NCBI GenBank assembly: GCA_026018925.1
Contig: JAKSZU010000006.1
Coordinates: 195,411,449 to 195,475,448, forward strand
Direction of reading: 5' to 3'
Length of the DNA: 64,000 bases
DNA from: Tupaia tana
Lineage: Eukaryota; Chordata; Mammalia; Scandentia; Tupaiidae
In this document: one piece after another, positions 45,036 through 56,699 of the stretch
Position numbering within the stretch: the first letter of the stretch is position 1
How the letters are laid out: each line of letters opens with the position of its first letter
Notes under the pieces: model-generated
Seen by the model: the letters and a program-made list of their open reading frames with translations, nothing else
The model's database searches: none
Told to the model about the DNA's origin: nothing
Program-made: the position numbers and the translations under genes

Positions 45036-45303
45036 GGGACCAGCAGTTAGCATAATGGCTATGTCGCTGAACTCCCATGTAGCTGACTGCAGTTCGAGTC
45101 CCGGACCCGGTGGCTTAAACTCACGCCGGGCGCATGTGTGTGCGTGCCCAAGATCCCGAGAGGGAATGGAGGAGAAGGGATTGCAGTGTGGCCATCCCCA
45201 CTGGGAGGTGATTTCTTGCTTTCTGTCTCTCCGTCTGTCTCTGTATTTCTGGTGAGTGCACGCGCCCTATAGCAAAAACCTCTCCTACCAAAAAGAAAAA
45301 AAA
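45036..45303 (+). mobile_element. SINE-A, young
   Basis: Head GGGACCAGCAGTTAGCATAATG, CpG-rich (GTCCCGGACCCGG, ACGCCGGGCGC), end CCCTATAGCAAAAACCTCTCC. Perfect 10-bp TSD TTTTAATTGA at 45026-45035 and 45304-45313. Confidence 0.95.
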
Positions 45304-45313
45304 TTTTAATTGA

Positions 45314-45929
45314 AACATAAACTTTTCTCCCTCCCTAACCCTTTTGCAATTAGAAAATATTTGTGAGCATTCTTATATTGTGGCAGAATGGTTATTTGCA
45401 TAAGTTCAATATTACAATAGTATCTGTTGTTGCCTTGCATTAGAAATTGAATTCTTATGAGACTTTGTGCAAATAACAGACCAAATTGAGATTAATCTAA
45501 TTTTATTTTGCAAATAAATTAGTTTATTCCTCTCTTTAGTAAAAGTGGGAATGGAGAGAGAAAAAATGTTTCAGAAGAAAATTGGAGTGCACTTGTCACT
45601 AGATTCTAGCTTTGTCTATACTTTAAGATCTTTTGTAAATCAATAAAAAATGAAAAAAAAAAGTTTAGTGTGGAAGGAAGGTAGGGGAAAAGGGAAGAAA
45701 AAAACTGGTAAAATTATGCTGAATTGACAAAAAAACTATTTGCTGATGATAATGTATATAGCAATACCTTTGCTTTGACTGACATGCATGGTATTTGTGT
45801 TGGAAAAAGAAATGTATACTGTAAAGACTTGTGATTAAATGTAATGAATTTAAGAATAAACTTTAAAAAATTAAATAAGACCAAATATAAGTTACTGCAT
45901 ATTTTTCACAAGTTATGTAAGCCAAAAGA
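45314..45929. other. Unassigned
   Basis: A-rich; may be 3' sequence of the HAL1-like element, but I cannot show it. Confidence 0.35.
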
Positions 45930-46030
45930 CAATGGAATGGTTTCTTTAAGGTGCTAAAAGGAACTGTCCACCCACAATTCTGTACTCTTTAGAATTTTTT
46001 TTTAAGAAAAAATATATTCAATTAAAAAAA
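45930..46030 (+). mobile_element. Second HAL1/L1-ORF1 fragment
   Basis: GCCAAAAGACAATGGAATGG and AAGGTGCTAAAAGGAACTGTC are typical of the ORF1 C-terminal region, here out of order relative to 43817-44940, so it is a separate or rearranged fragment. Confidence 0.6.
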
Positions 46031-46385
46031 ATTGTAGGATGCTTCAAATTACTCTGTGATAGCATTTGGGAGAGAGAAGCTAAAGTCATACTTCACCTTT
46101 GCCGACCCCACCTCTTTTGAAGGTTAAAGATTTACTATGGAGCAATAGATAATTTGAAAACAAAGCACCAGCAAAAGGTGAAGTTCTAAAACAGAGGGAG
46201 AGCAATGTCAAGTGTGAATGGGTTTCTGTCTCAGGTTTATTTATTGGGGTAAGAAGACTATGAGAAGAGAAAGAAAAGGTTTTATTTTTCTGAATTTTAG
46301 AACATTTTTCACTCCATATAATTTATCTACATCTAAGAAAGCTGTTTTTCTATGTTGTAATTTCCTCTCTTTCAATAGAGAAATA

Positions 46386-46465
46386 CCTAAGGTAGTCCAA
46401 GGGATTTCAAAAAGTTCAGGAAAAATTGAATTAAATTATGAGTTTTTATTGGTGTGAAGTGGTTG
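46386..46465. mobile_element. Mariner-type miniature element, one end
   Basis: GGGATTTCAAAAAGTTCAGG with AATTGAATTAAATTATGAG and TTTATTGGTGTGAA corresponds to the left half of the elements at 35228 and 48545. Confidence 0.55.
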
Positions 46466-46537
46466 GAATCATGTACAATTTTTTCTTAAGGTATATTTTC
46501 TCTGAATTTTTAAAAGACCCCTTATAAGTGGTTGGAA

Positions 46538-46703
46538 AGAATTATTTATTTCATTTATTATTATTTTTCAATTTGACCAGAGAGAAACTGGTCAAATTGA
46601 GAGAAAGGGAGAGTGAGAAAGCAAACCACCAGGTCTGGGACTCGAACCGTGATAAGTCATGTGTGAGTCCAGTTTCCTAACCACCACACCATCTGCCAGT
46701 CCC
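46538..46703 (-). mobile_element. SINE-B with internal fold-back
   Basis: Reverse SINE-B. Perfect 12-bp inverted arms at 46569-46580 and 46588-46599 (CAATTTGACCAG / CTGGTCAAATTG) with a 7-nt loop interrupt the usual TC section. Confidence 0.88.
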
Positions 46704-47989
46704 AGCCATCTCTTTTCATTCACCAGATGATTATCTACATGAACTAATTCTCACAAAAGACCAACTATGGACAGTATGAAAAAAAAATAAAGGGTCAGCC
46801 TTAAGAAAGTAATAAAGCATTTCACTTAATAATGTCAAAATTTTGTAAAAACAATTATAGACAGCCCAGAAACTAACATTGGGGTACAATTTTTCACTTC
46901 CATAACTAACCAAAATCTCAAATCTAGTTTTTGCAGTATCTTTTCTCAAACATGTGTTAATATTTCAGTTTCGAAAGTACATAAATTCCATCTATCTGGG
47001 TTTTTTTTAAATATTTTTGAGAACAGACTTTAAAATCGTATTGTGTCTCAATATTGTATTTTTCACCCCTTTAAGGATGAAAATAGTAGCTGGAGTAGGA
47101 TATATATTTTAGCTCAGTTTTCTTAGGCCGAGGAGCCTGCATAGCTTCTTTGAAAAGAGCGCCACCTAGGGGAAATTAATATGCATCACTGTAACACCTG
47201 CAATGCAGCACACATGCCGCATAATACCTAATGCTTAAGAAAAACATGCGAGAGGTTCTCATATTTCAGCAAATGATGAGATCCACCTAAGAAACAGAGA
47301 TTATAGTTGGCCAACAATCTGTATTTATGAACAATTTTATTTTTATTTCTAATTAGCACTAGAACGGCATGTAACTATTACTGATGCATTAGGGCATGAC
47401 TTCTGTCTTCCTCCGTATGGAGAAAGACATTTAGAAAATAGGTAAAAAACTCATATTTTATGCAAATTTTATTATTTAAAAATAAGTGACTTTAATAAAA
47501 ATGTTTAAGGTCCCAACATATTAAAGAATTTCTATCTAAATTATTATCTTTGAAATTAACAAAGGTAATTTATTTGTTTCTGAGAATTTTTGACTCTGTC
47601 CTTAAATAAGAACAAATGAAGTGAAAGATAATTCAGCTATCTAACTTAGGTAAAAATAGGCTATATTTTGCTTCAATTTCTGAGATGTTTAGTCAGTGTC
47701 TTAGAGAATCACTGAGTTTTCTGAAGCCATATTTAACATAAAATATGATTCATGTGGAAACTGTTACATGCTATGTTACAGATATGAAAACTGGGGGGGG
47801 GATCAACAAATATTTAAAGTAGGTTAAAATGGGTGGCTTAACAAATGCAACAAATTATGTCGTTTTCTTGAATAACTAGTTTCAAGTAGTTTTTCTAAAA
47901 TGTCCTACAAATTGATTTTAAATTAAATCTCATACTCTAAAGATAACAATTTGTAGTTAATTAGATGTCTCTGAATTGTGAATTTCTTT
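46704..47989. other. Unassigned AT-rich DNA; contains a CTCF-like site
   Basis: About 1.3 kb with no repeat I recognise. The part around 47100-47300 is the least AT-rich and could be an old conserved non-coding element. Confidence 0.35.
47159..47172 (-). promoter_or_regulatory. CTCF-like motif
   Basis: GCGCCACCTAGGGG, reverse complement CCCCTAGGTGGCGC, close to the CTCF core consensus. Motif match only. Confidence 0.45.
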
Positions 47990-48242
47990 TGAAGTTTATT
48001 TCTTTAATGAACAGGAGAGACAGAGAGAAAGAGTGTGTGTGACAGAGAGACAGAGAAACAGAGAAACAGGCAACACTAACAGTCTCCACACTGTGATTTA
48101 CCCCTAGCCTCAAGCAGCCCAGGATCATGTCCTGAGCATAGTCAGCATACTCAGTGGTTTCCAGATGCGAACCTGGAACCTTCCCACATGCCTGAGCTTC
48201 TCACAGTATTGTGTTTTATCGCTGCACCACCATCCAGGCCTT
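47990..48242 (-). mobile_element. SINE-E
   Basis: Reverse copy: TTTATTTCTTTAATGAACAGG, a GAGA-rich stretch, CACACTGTGATTTACCCC, GATGCGAACCTGGAACC (B-box complement) and the head complement GCACCACCATCCAGGCC. Confidence 0.7.
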
Positions 48243-48544
48243 GGATTATGAATTTTTAAAATAAAAAATTATCAAGTAAGCATGAATCTAAAAAAGAAGA
48301 AAACCATTTTATGTATTTTTTTTTTTAAATCATGGATTCTGGGTTTACCCTTATTAGATCAGTTGGCATACTAATTGGTGACTACCTAACTCATTAATCG
48401 ATCCCACTAAGTGGTAAGCTACCTGGGAGCAGAATATGGTTTATATGAAGTCAAAATCTGGGAGCTATTTGGTCACTGTTCTGATTAGCTGGTGCCCATA
48501 GAAGTCATGGTTAAATATTTGGAATATAACCTCCAGATGTACAA
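48243..48544. other. Unassigned
   Basis: No recognisable feature. Confidence 0.4.
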
Positions 48545-48672
48545 ATGTACTTCAATAAGTTCATGAAAAATAATGGTATTTAAGTGCCAGCTTATTTTCG
48601 ATGCTAAAATTGTTGAAACCCATGCATTTTTTTCATGATATGAATTTTCTATAAATTTTTTGAAGCTCCTTC
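48545..48672. mobile_element. Mariner-type miniature element, full length
   Basis: About 128 bp with terminal inverted repeats: GTACTTCAATAAGTTCATGA at the left and TATAAATTTTTTGAAGCTCC at the right. The inside carries AAACCCATGCATT. No transposase is encoded. Confidence 0.7.
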
Positions 48673-49009
48673 ACATATATCAAGTATTTAGAATGCTGTC
48701 TACCATTTATTGGAGGCAAAAAACCCACAATGATTGAATGAATGAGTGACCCTCTGAATTAGGCCTGTTTTGTGCTTCAAGTAGGTATGGAATGTACCAC
48801 TCTCCTTTCTGACACACAAAATAATTAAGATGTGAATCTACTGCAGAAGGCATAATAATATTTGTAAGTAAAGAGTAAATACAAATTATTCTCATTATCC
48901 TTTTGAGATTATTGCTAAGCTAATCATCATCTTCATAATCAAGAATTAGTGGCGTATCAAAGGTAACTGTTTTGTCATATAAAATTACATATATAGTATG
49001 CATATTTAT
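48673..49009. other. Unassigned
   Basis: No recognisable feature. Confidence 0.4.
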
Positions 49010-49272
49010 AGATTTTTTTTAATTGATAGAGAGTGCATGTACTCACCAGAAAGAGAGAGGAAAAGAGCCCACAACAGGGCCTGGTCGTGCTGGAATCCTT
49101 TCTTCTCCATTTCTCTTTTCCTTAAGAATTTTGGGCTCACACACAAACTCACACTCACACATACACACCTGATACATTTTCAAACTGCCAGGTCTGGAAT
49201 TCAAACTGCTGTCAACCATGTGGGATCTGGCTCTCAATGAAAAGCACTTAACCAATTTGCTGTAGGGTCAGC
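49010..49272 (-). mobile_element. SINE-C
   Basis: Reverse copy with a T-rich tail complement, GAGAGTGCATGTACTCACC, a CACACAC-rich middle and the head complement GGGTCAGC. Confidence 0.75.
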
Positions 49273-49350
49273 TATATACATATATAGTATATGTGTACAC
49301 ACACTTACACATGTGTGTGAATGTGTGTGATGTGTATGTGTACATTTTAG
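49273..49350 (+). repeat. TA/CA/TG microsatellite
   Basis: TATATACATATATAG, CACACAC and TGTGTGTGAATGTGTGTG blocks. Confidence 0.85.
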
Positions 49351-49394
49351 GGATCAGTAATACATTTGATCACGGAATGTAAAAAATTCTGATT

Positions 49395-49640
49395 GGGACC
49401 AGCAGATGGCATAATGGTTATATCACTGGACTACCACATAGTCGACCGTGGTTCGAATCCTGGACCTAACGACTTAAAACTCATGCCAAGATCCTGAGAG
49501 GAGAATGGAGGAGAAGGGATTGCAACACAGCCATCCCTCCCAGGGGATAATTTCTTGCTTTCTGTCTCTCTGGTTCTCTGGTGAGTGCACATACCTTATA
49601 TCAAAAATCTCTCCTAACAAACATAACAAAAAAATAAAAA
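49395..49640 (+). mobile_element. SINE-A with short internal deletion
   Basis: GGGACCAGCAGATGGCATAATGG head, GGTTCGAATCC B box. About 20 nt of the GT-rich middle are missing between CATGCC and AAGATCC. Confidence 0.92.
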
Positions 49641-50389
49641 GAAGAATGCTTAGATTAACAGAGAAGAATTTATATAACTAAACAGATAAATTTAACGTTT
49701 GATCACCATTTGGTAAAATTATTTAAGTTATTTGGCAGTCTAAGTATAACACTCCAAAATTAGGCTAAATTCAACCAGCACTGATACGTTTGTAAGGTAG
49801 AAGTGTTATAAATCTAAACTTCAGTGTTCTATAGTTTTCTTACAAAAATGACAGATAATGAAAACCCAAAATGTCAAAAATATTTGCATTCTGAAACAGA
49901 GTTGGCCTCTAGGATTTTACTAAACTGCTTTGCACGTGTTATCTAGACCAGCCAGCTTCCTCCCTCCGGCCCCTATCAATAATGCATCACCACATTTGAA
50001 TTCCCATAAAACATTTTTTTTTGTTTCAGTCCCTTTAGGCCATTTTTTCCCTCTAAGTTAACAATTTTGCTAAGTTGGATAAAATAATCCATGCTTATAC
50101 AGATCGAATGTTTCTAACTGGAAAATCCAAAAAGAAAAATGCTCCAAAATTCAAACTTTCTGAGCACTAATATGATGCCAAAAGTGTAAAATTCCACACC
50201 TGATTTCATATGATAGCTCACAGTCAAAATGCTGCAATACAAAAATATTGTATAATTTCTTCCAAGCAATGTGTACAAGATATACCTGAAACATAAAAGA
50301 ATTTCATGTTTAGGCTTGGGTTCCAAGCCCATGATATATCATTATATACATGTACATCTTCCAAAATCTGAAAAATATCAAAATCTAAA
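49641..50389. other. Unassigned
   Basis: No recognisable gene or repeat. Confidence 0.4.
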
Positions 50390-50627
50390 AAAATATTTTT
50401 CGGAGAAGTTTTTGCTATAGGGTGCATGTGCTCGCCAGCCAGCCAGACAGACAGACAGAAAATGAGAAAGCACCCCGCCACGCCATAATCCCTTCTCTTC
50501 CATTCTCCTCTCAGGATCTTGGGTACACACACAAATGTGCCCAGCGTGAGTTTAAGTCATCATGTCATCATGTGGTCAACTACATGGGAGTCTGGCAACA
50601 GAGCCATTATGCCAACTGCTGGTTCCC
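50390..50627 (-). mobile_element. SINE-A
   Basis: Reverse copy. The TC section is altered to (CAGC)(CAGA) repeats near 50436-50458. Small deletions precede the head. Confidence 0.9.
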
Positions 50628-51599
50628 AAAATCTGAAACACTTTGGTTACCCAAATTTTGGACTAGGGACACTCAGTCTGTATATTTATTAGAATTATTG
50701 CTGACTCTTTCCCAAAAAATAGATTCTAATATTTAACTTGTAAAAAAAATTTATTTTAAACCAAAGTTATGGTGAGGCTTAAAGTATAGTATTCAATATT
50801 GACCAATAGAAGATATTTTGAAGAAAATAGGGTTTAAAGGAATACTAAAATTTAAACTGCCTGTCTTCTGCTCATACTTACAGTTCGATCTGATGGTAAT
50901 CTTAGTGATGCAGAGATCATAATGTATTATGTATTATTTCTAGCTATTTTTATTTCCCTCAACTCAAATTCACACACATTTCTATGTAGATTCTTGCTCA
51001 CCCTTTAATTTCTGATACTTTTGTCAGGGTGAACTTTTTTTAGTTTATACATGTTGATTCTTCATTATACCCACCTTTGCACTGACCTCCTGATAATGAC
51101 TGCTACTTTTATTTTTTGTAATATATGTGTGTATATATAAGTGTGTGTGTGTATATTTTCCCCCCCTCTAATGACTGCCATGTGGCAGCCTTGGGCTCTT
51201 CTCCTGCCAGTAGCTAGCAATTTTCCATTTCCCTCCACTTCCATTAGTCATGGTGGATTCCAATTTAGAGAAGTAAGAATTCTGTGATCAGAGTGAGCTT
51301 TATACTTTCACCTTAGAAGAAGGAGGAAAAGAGCCAGGAAGCAGCTCTAATGATGTGAATATCTAGCACAATTTTGTACTCTGCTCCTTCTCTCTATTTA
51401 AAATATCTCATCCCATAAATTATTTATCACACAGCCTTTGGACATCAATTACGGAGACTCAGCATTTTTCCAGGACAGTGTTACAATATGTAATATAACT
51501 ACAACAGTTTGGCTTTGCATATTGACTCAAAGTTATGCCCTTGAATAATCTGAACTGAATCTAGTATTTCATCATGCTCTCTTCTATTGCAGAGTGGGA
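50628..51599. other. Unassigned
   Basis: A short GT/TA repeat near 51125-51155; otherwise nothing recognised. Confidence 0.4.
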
Positions 51600-51800
51600 T
51601 TAATGATATAAGGAAAGAGACTATGTGACTTCCAGCCTCTGTCACCTATTAGCTGTGGGCTGTTAGGTGAGTCAACTGCTCTTAGCTTCAGCTTTCTCCC
51701 TAGCAAACTAAGTACGGATAATTAGCGCAAACCCCAATTCAGAGCAAGAGCTCAGTAAAGATGAAACATCTAATACAGTAAGTGTTGGCTGTTATAAGTA
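51600..51800 (+). mobile_element. MIR
   Basis: Sense MIR: CTGTCACCTATTAGCTGTGGG, TTAGCTTCAGCTTTC and AGAGCTCAGTAAAGATG. Confidence 0.7.
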
Positions 51801-51871
51801 AATAAACCAGGCACTTTAAATTATAGACATCTCAAAATATACTGTCAGATTCACTTAAAGAGGAGAACCAT

Positions 51872-52123
51872 TGGTGTCAGCAGGCGGCATGGTGGTTAAG
51901 GCAACTGGATTCCCACTTGGCCAACTGCAGTTCCAGCCCCTGACACAGCGACTTGAAAATTACACAGAGCACATGTGCATGTGTGTCCAAAATCCCAAGA
52001 GGAGAATGGAGCAGAATGGACTATTGTGTTGCCATCTCCCTTGGGGGGAGGGGGTTGATTTCTCATTCTCCCCCTGACTCTGTCTGGAGAGTGAACATGC
52101 CAAACAAACAAACAAAGACAAAC
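51872..52123 (+). mobile_element. SINE-A variant
   Basis: GTGTCAGCAGGCGGCATGGTGG head, AATCCCAAGAGGAGAATGG middle, CAAA-repeat tail. Confidence 0.9.
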
Positions 52124-52636
52124 ATCGTGAGTATTTTCAAGGCAGTTCACCCTCATGGGGGTTCTGTGGCCCAGCAAGTTGAAGCTCTTGGTTTCAAATT
52201 TGCCAAGATCTGTTTATCCATGAGGATCTAAATGTTCCGTAATAGAGTCTAGTGTGTGAGATGTATCAGTAGTTCGGTTCCTACTCACTGTTCCCTTATG
52301 CTTTCCTACTGAAAATAGTTTTAGTACCTCCATGAATAAGTCATCTTGTTTTTCTGTTGGAACTATCTAACAATTATAGTTCATTTCATAGATTTATGTT
52401 TTTTACTATTTTTTTTCTTAACACTAATATTATTTTGGACTTTTTATGTGCAAGACTCTGTACTGGAAGTACAGAGTACATTATAGGTTTTTCTGGGCAG
52501 AAGAAACCCACAGACAGCTAACTATAATTTAAAAAGGTTAATGGAAACCTCAATGAAATGAGATGTTAGGGATATACAAAGCATGAGTGTTCACTCTTTC
52601 TAGAGGTGCTCTGGAGCAATTGATTAATATATTATT
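52124..52636. other. Unassigned
   Basis: No recognisable feature. Confidence 0.4.
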
Positions 52637-52881
52637 GGGACCAGCAGTTAGTGTAATGGCTATGTCGCTGGACTCCCACGTAGTCGACCACGGTTCACGT
52701 CCCGGACCCAGTTGCTTAAAACCCACGCCGGGCACGTGTGCATGCGTGCCCAAGATCCCAAGAGGAGAATGGAGGAGAAGGGATTGTGGAGTGGCCATCC
52801 CCTCTGGGCGGTGATTTCTCGCTTTCTATCTCTCTGTCTCTGTCTGTCTGGCGAGCGCACGCGCCCTATAGTAAAAATCTC

Positions 52882-52935
<54 letters not shown>

Positions 52936-52941
52936 TATATA
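52637..52941 (+). mobile_element. SINE-A, young, with (TA)n tail
   Basis: GGGACCAGCAGTTAGTGTAATGG head, CpG-rich body, GCGAGCGCACGCGCCCTATAG end. The tail is a 56-bp (AT)n run at 52885-52940 in place of the usual A-rich tail. Confidence 0.95.
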
Positions 52942-53351
52942 ATTAAAAAGTTGTAAGTGTAGAAACTGACATTTAGGCTGAGGCAGAGCCCATCCTTGGC
53001 ACTGATTTATGCTCTCAATAGAAGTGTTAAGTAGCTGGAAAGAGCCAGAAATAAGTCAGTAATGAAAATATTAATTATCCTCTGAGTACCAGACCAGCAA
53101 ACAAGTAAGTTTGTTTCTTTCCCTAATAAGTTGTACTCTAATTAGTGTCCATGACTATCAATAAATTAAATGATGCTCAAGTCTCAGGAGATGACGATCA
53201 CAACTCATGCTTTTAAAACTAGGCTGATGAACACACACACTTGTTTTTATTTGCCAGGATTAAAGTAGTAAGCATTTTTTAGCTTAGCAATTTTGACTTT
53301 AGCTTTAAGCATGTAAATCAAAAATTTATTAATTGTCTAGTTTGAAAATTG
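52942..53351. other. Unassigned
   Basis: No recognisable feature. Confidence 0.4.
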
Positions 53352-53480
53352 TTTTCTTTATTTACAGAGAGAGAGAGAGAGAGTGAGGTACTCTCAACAA
53401 AGATTTGAACCTGGGCCTCCCCAGTGCCTCCAGTATCACTCAGCAGCTCCTTACCTCTTGCACCACCATAGCTGCACCTG
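53352..53480 (-). mobile_element. SINE-E, partial
   Basis: TTCTTTATTTACAGAGAGAG, GATTTGAACCTGGGCC and TTGCACCACCATAGCTGC. Shorter than the copy at 47990. Confidence 0.6.
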
Positions 53481-53520
53481 TCAATTGTGTTCTCTACTGT
53501 CACTACTAAAAGCAAAACAC

Positions 53521-53768
53521 AAGTCAGCCATGGCCTGGTAATTAAAGTGGCTGAATTTCACATGGCTAACTGTGCAGATCCGATTCTGGATCTAGGTTTG
53601 AGAGGCACACCAAGTGCATGTGCATGCATGTGTATCCAAAATCCCAAAAGAGAGTTAGATGAGAAAAGATTCCAGGGTGACCATCCCCCATGGAAGGATA
53701 CTTTCCCTTTTTTTTTTTTTCTCTCTCACTGGTGAGTGCATGGACCCTTTGTAAAACTTTTTTTAAAA
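53521..53768 (+). mobile_element. SINE-A variant
   Basis: GTCAGCCATGGCCTGGTAATTA head, AAATCCCAAAAGAGAGTTAG middle and a truncated 3' end CCCTTTGTAAAAC. Confidence 0.82.
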
Positions 53769-55406
53769 AGCAACACACATATACTGTCAGTGCAGATTGC
53801 TTGCTAATGTATAAAGGAATTCAAAACATATTATAGAAATGCATTTGATTAAAAATATGATTAATAGTATAAAATTATTATGACTATATAAAAATTAATC
53901 ACATAAATTGAAGAACTCTTGACCTATTTTATTTTTTCCCCTTGACATGCTTTGATAGTTTTTATTTATGATTAGTCTCAGTTGGTCAAAAACACTAATT
54001 ATGAGATACCAAGGTAATATGACAACACATTCTAATAAATAAGTGTCTTAATATGGTGCTTTATGCTGATAACATTACAATACTATTTTATATATATATT
54101 GATGTATTATGTGTCCCTAAAACATGCAACTATAAATACACAAAGCAGAAATAGTAGTCATTAGTTCACATTTACATGTTTTATCTTTGCCACTAGATGG
54201 TGCCTATATATTTATGAATAGTTATACAGCACAAATTCTGCATAAGAAAGGAAAATAGAGAGTAAATGAGAGAAAAGGAAGTTGGTCTTATTAAATATAT
54301 TTACCTATTTGTCCAGGAAATAGTATGAAATTCATAAGATTTTTAAGAAAAGAGAAAATATTAAATCTTTTATTATTTTTAAAAGATGAATGTTGGCTTT
54401 GGAAAATTCACTAGAGGGAAATATGTATAGAAACACTTACTATTGACTGCACCTTGTCATTCCATATGATAATCTCCCAGCTCAAAAAAATAGCACACAT
54501 TTTCTTAATTAAAAAAAAATAAAAACCTACAATTACAAAAGACAGCAGTAAAATTCTAAATAGTACTATTTAAAAGTAAGTGTCTAATCTGATAGTGATT
54601 TTTGTGAGATTTGTTAAGTATACAGCAGTTTAGCAGTCTTAAATTACTAGGACTAAAAGTGACACACTAAAAATCTAAATATATTCCTCAGAGAGAATAC
54701 TCAAATAATGCATGATATCAGAACTATCAATCACTATAAAAATTTCAGATGCCAAATGAAAATAACAGACAATGACAATATTAATAGCTGAAATAATGGC
54801 TAAAAATGACAGCTAATGTCAATCCAACCTTTTTAAAGAGAAATACAGATTTTTATTCTTAGATGTTAAAAGTTTACACAAAGTAACTTTACTGAGATAC
54901 TAAAATATTTCCAAGAGAACCAGAAAAATATGAAAAAAAAAATAACGTGGTAGTAATCATTAACTTTTTATTGTTAAGTTCTCTTAAGTATTTCATTACA
55001 TTTATTTATAAAAAACACAGTATTGAACTTAAGGAGCATAGGCTTAATATTCTTATGCAGTAATAGAATAGTAAGTAGAAATATAGCACCCAGACCATAA
55101 CAAGAGTGTCCTTGTGGATCGTGATTGATGTCTTAAGTTTAAAACAACCCATTCTAAAATCATCATCCCCCCACAAAAAATAAAGGTCCAAAAATGAGGT
55201 AGCCTAGCAGGATGGTATGTAAAGACCCACATAACATGAACAATGAGGCAAAGAATGAGAGGTACTTCACCAAAAAATGGTCCAAATACATCAAAGTCCA
55301 TTACTGTTGCTATATTTTCCTAAATGGCAAAACTAGAACTACTTAATGGTCAAAGGCCTTTTTATTTTTTAACTTTAAATGTTGAATTTTTTCCTTTTTT
55401 TCTTTC

Positions 55407-55419
<13 letters not shown>
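53769..55419. other. Unassigned AT-rich DNA; contains a CTCF-like site
   Basis: The longest stretch (1.65 kb) with no repeat that I can name. Two minus-strand frames at 55006-55301 overlap out of phase and carry no domain that I recognise. Confidence 0.4.
54189..54204 (+). promoter_or_regulatory. CTCF-like motif
   Basis: GCCACTAGATGGTGCC agrees with the CTCF core (CCACTAGRKGGCGC-like) at nearly every position. Motif match only. Confidence 0.5.
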
Positions 55420-55437
<18 letters not shown>

Positions 55438-55671
55438 CCTATAGGGCATGTGCGCTTATCAGAAAGAGAGAGAGACAGAGAAAGTGAGAAATCATCCCCC
55501 AGGGGAGATGGCCACACTGCAATCCCTTCTCCTCCATTTTCCTCTTGGGATCTTGGGCATGACACAGGCACACATGCCTGGCATGAGGTTAAGCCACCAA
55601 GTACGGGACTCAAATTGTGGTCAATTACATGGGAGTCCAGCGACATAGCCATTATGCCAACTGCTGGTCCC
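55420..55671 (-). mobile_element. SINE-A
   Basis: Reverse copy preceded by its T-rich tail. The end motif complement CCTATAGGGCATGTGCGC and the head complement AACTGCTGGTCCC are both present. Confidence 0.92.
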
Positions 55672-55689
55672 TAAAAGCTGAATTTCTTG

Positions 55690-55870
55690 AGCCAGCAGAA
55701 GGCATGGAGGTGGGGTCGCTGGATCACACATGACAGCTACATGGTTTGAGTCTCAGACCTAGTGGCTTGACAAGCACACCAGGTGTGTGTGATTGCATGC
55801 CCCAAATCCTGAGAAAAGAATAGAGAAGGGGTTGCAATGTGACCATCCCCCCGAGGTCTAGGGAGTGATT

Positions 55871-55910
<40 letters not shown>

Positions 55911-55975
55911 AAGTATACATGTCCTTTAACAAAACTAAAAACAAAGAAATACAAACAATAATAATAATTTTTAAA
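55690..55975 (+). mobile_element. SINE-A variant
   Basis: GAGCCAGCAGAAGGCATGGAGG head, a (TC)n run at about 55872-55906, and CATGTCCTTTAACAAAAC at the end. Confidence 0.88.
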
Positions 55976-56112
55976 AAGTGAGTGTCTTACTGCTGAAAAT
56001 AGAACCACGTATTTCAAAATATAATAGTTCTGTATGTGATTTTCATATAAAAAACATTCAGATATTATTTGTATAAAATGAAGAGAAATCTAAGCTACTG
56101 ACTTTGAAAAGT

Positions 56113-56312
56113 TTTTTTTTTTTTTTATTACTTTGACGAGAGAGACAGAGAGAGCACCCCCAACAGGGATCTACGTTTGGCCTCAGGCAGCCCCGTATCT
56201 TTGACTCTCCCTTGCCAGCACACGCTAGGGGGACCACAGATGGGAACTCAGAACGCTGTCGTTTTAGTCAGCTTCCCATATCATTGTATTCTGCCACTAT
56301 GTCGCTGTCCAG
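56113..56312 (-). mobile_element. SINE-E
   Basis: TTTTATTACTTTGACGAGAG, CCCCCAACAGGGATCTACG and the head complement CTATGTCGCTGTCCAGCCC. Confidence 0.7.
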
Positions 56313-56427
56313 CCCTTGAGCTGCTGACTTTTCAGCCCATAACATCTTCAAGTCTGATTTAAAGATATTTGTATTATTTAATTTTATAATAACAAGGAAT
56401 GACTTTGTGCGACAGTGATAATATGCT

Positions 56428-56655
56428 GTTCAAGAGAAGCTGGGTTATATATTTGATGACTGCAGTTCAAATCTCCAGCCCAGTAGGCCTAAAACATGGT
56501 GGGCACACACATACAAACCCAGAACTCTGTGGCTGGAAAACTGGAGGAAGGAAATTGAGGCATGACCAGATCCTGTGGAGAGTGCTTTTCTCTCTTGCTC
56601 TCTCTCATGCACACACGTATGCTTTATCATGAATAAAGATAAATCATATAATAAC
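56428..56655 (+). mobile_element. SINE-C, plus strand
   Basis: Degenerate head, GTGGGCACACACATACAAACC, a CT-rich stretch and ATGAATAAAGATAAATC. Same general plan as the other SINE-C copies. Confidence 0.55.
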
Positions 56656-56699
56656 AAAGATTATTGTAGATACTTTGTTAGTTAGAAAATGAGAGCTAG

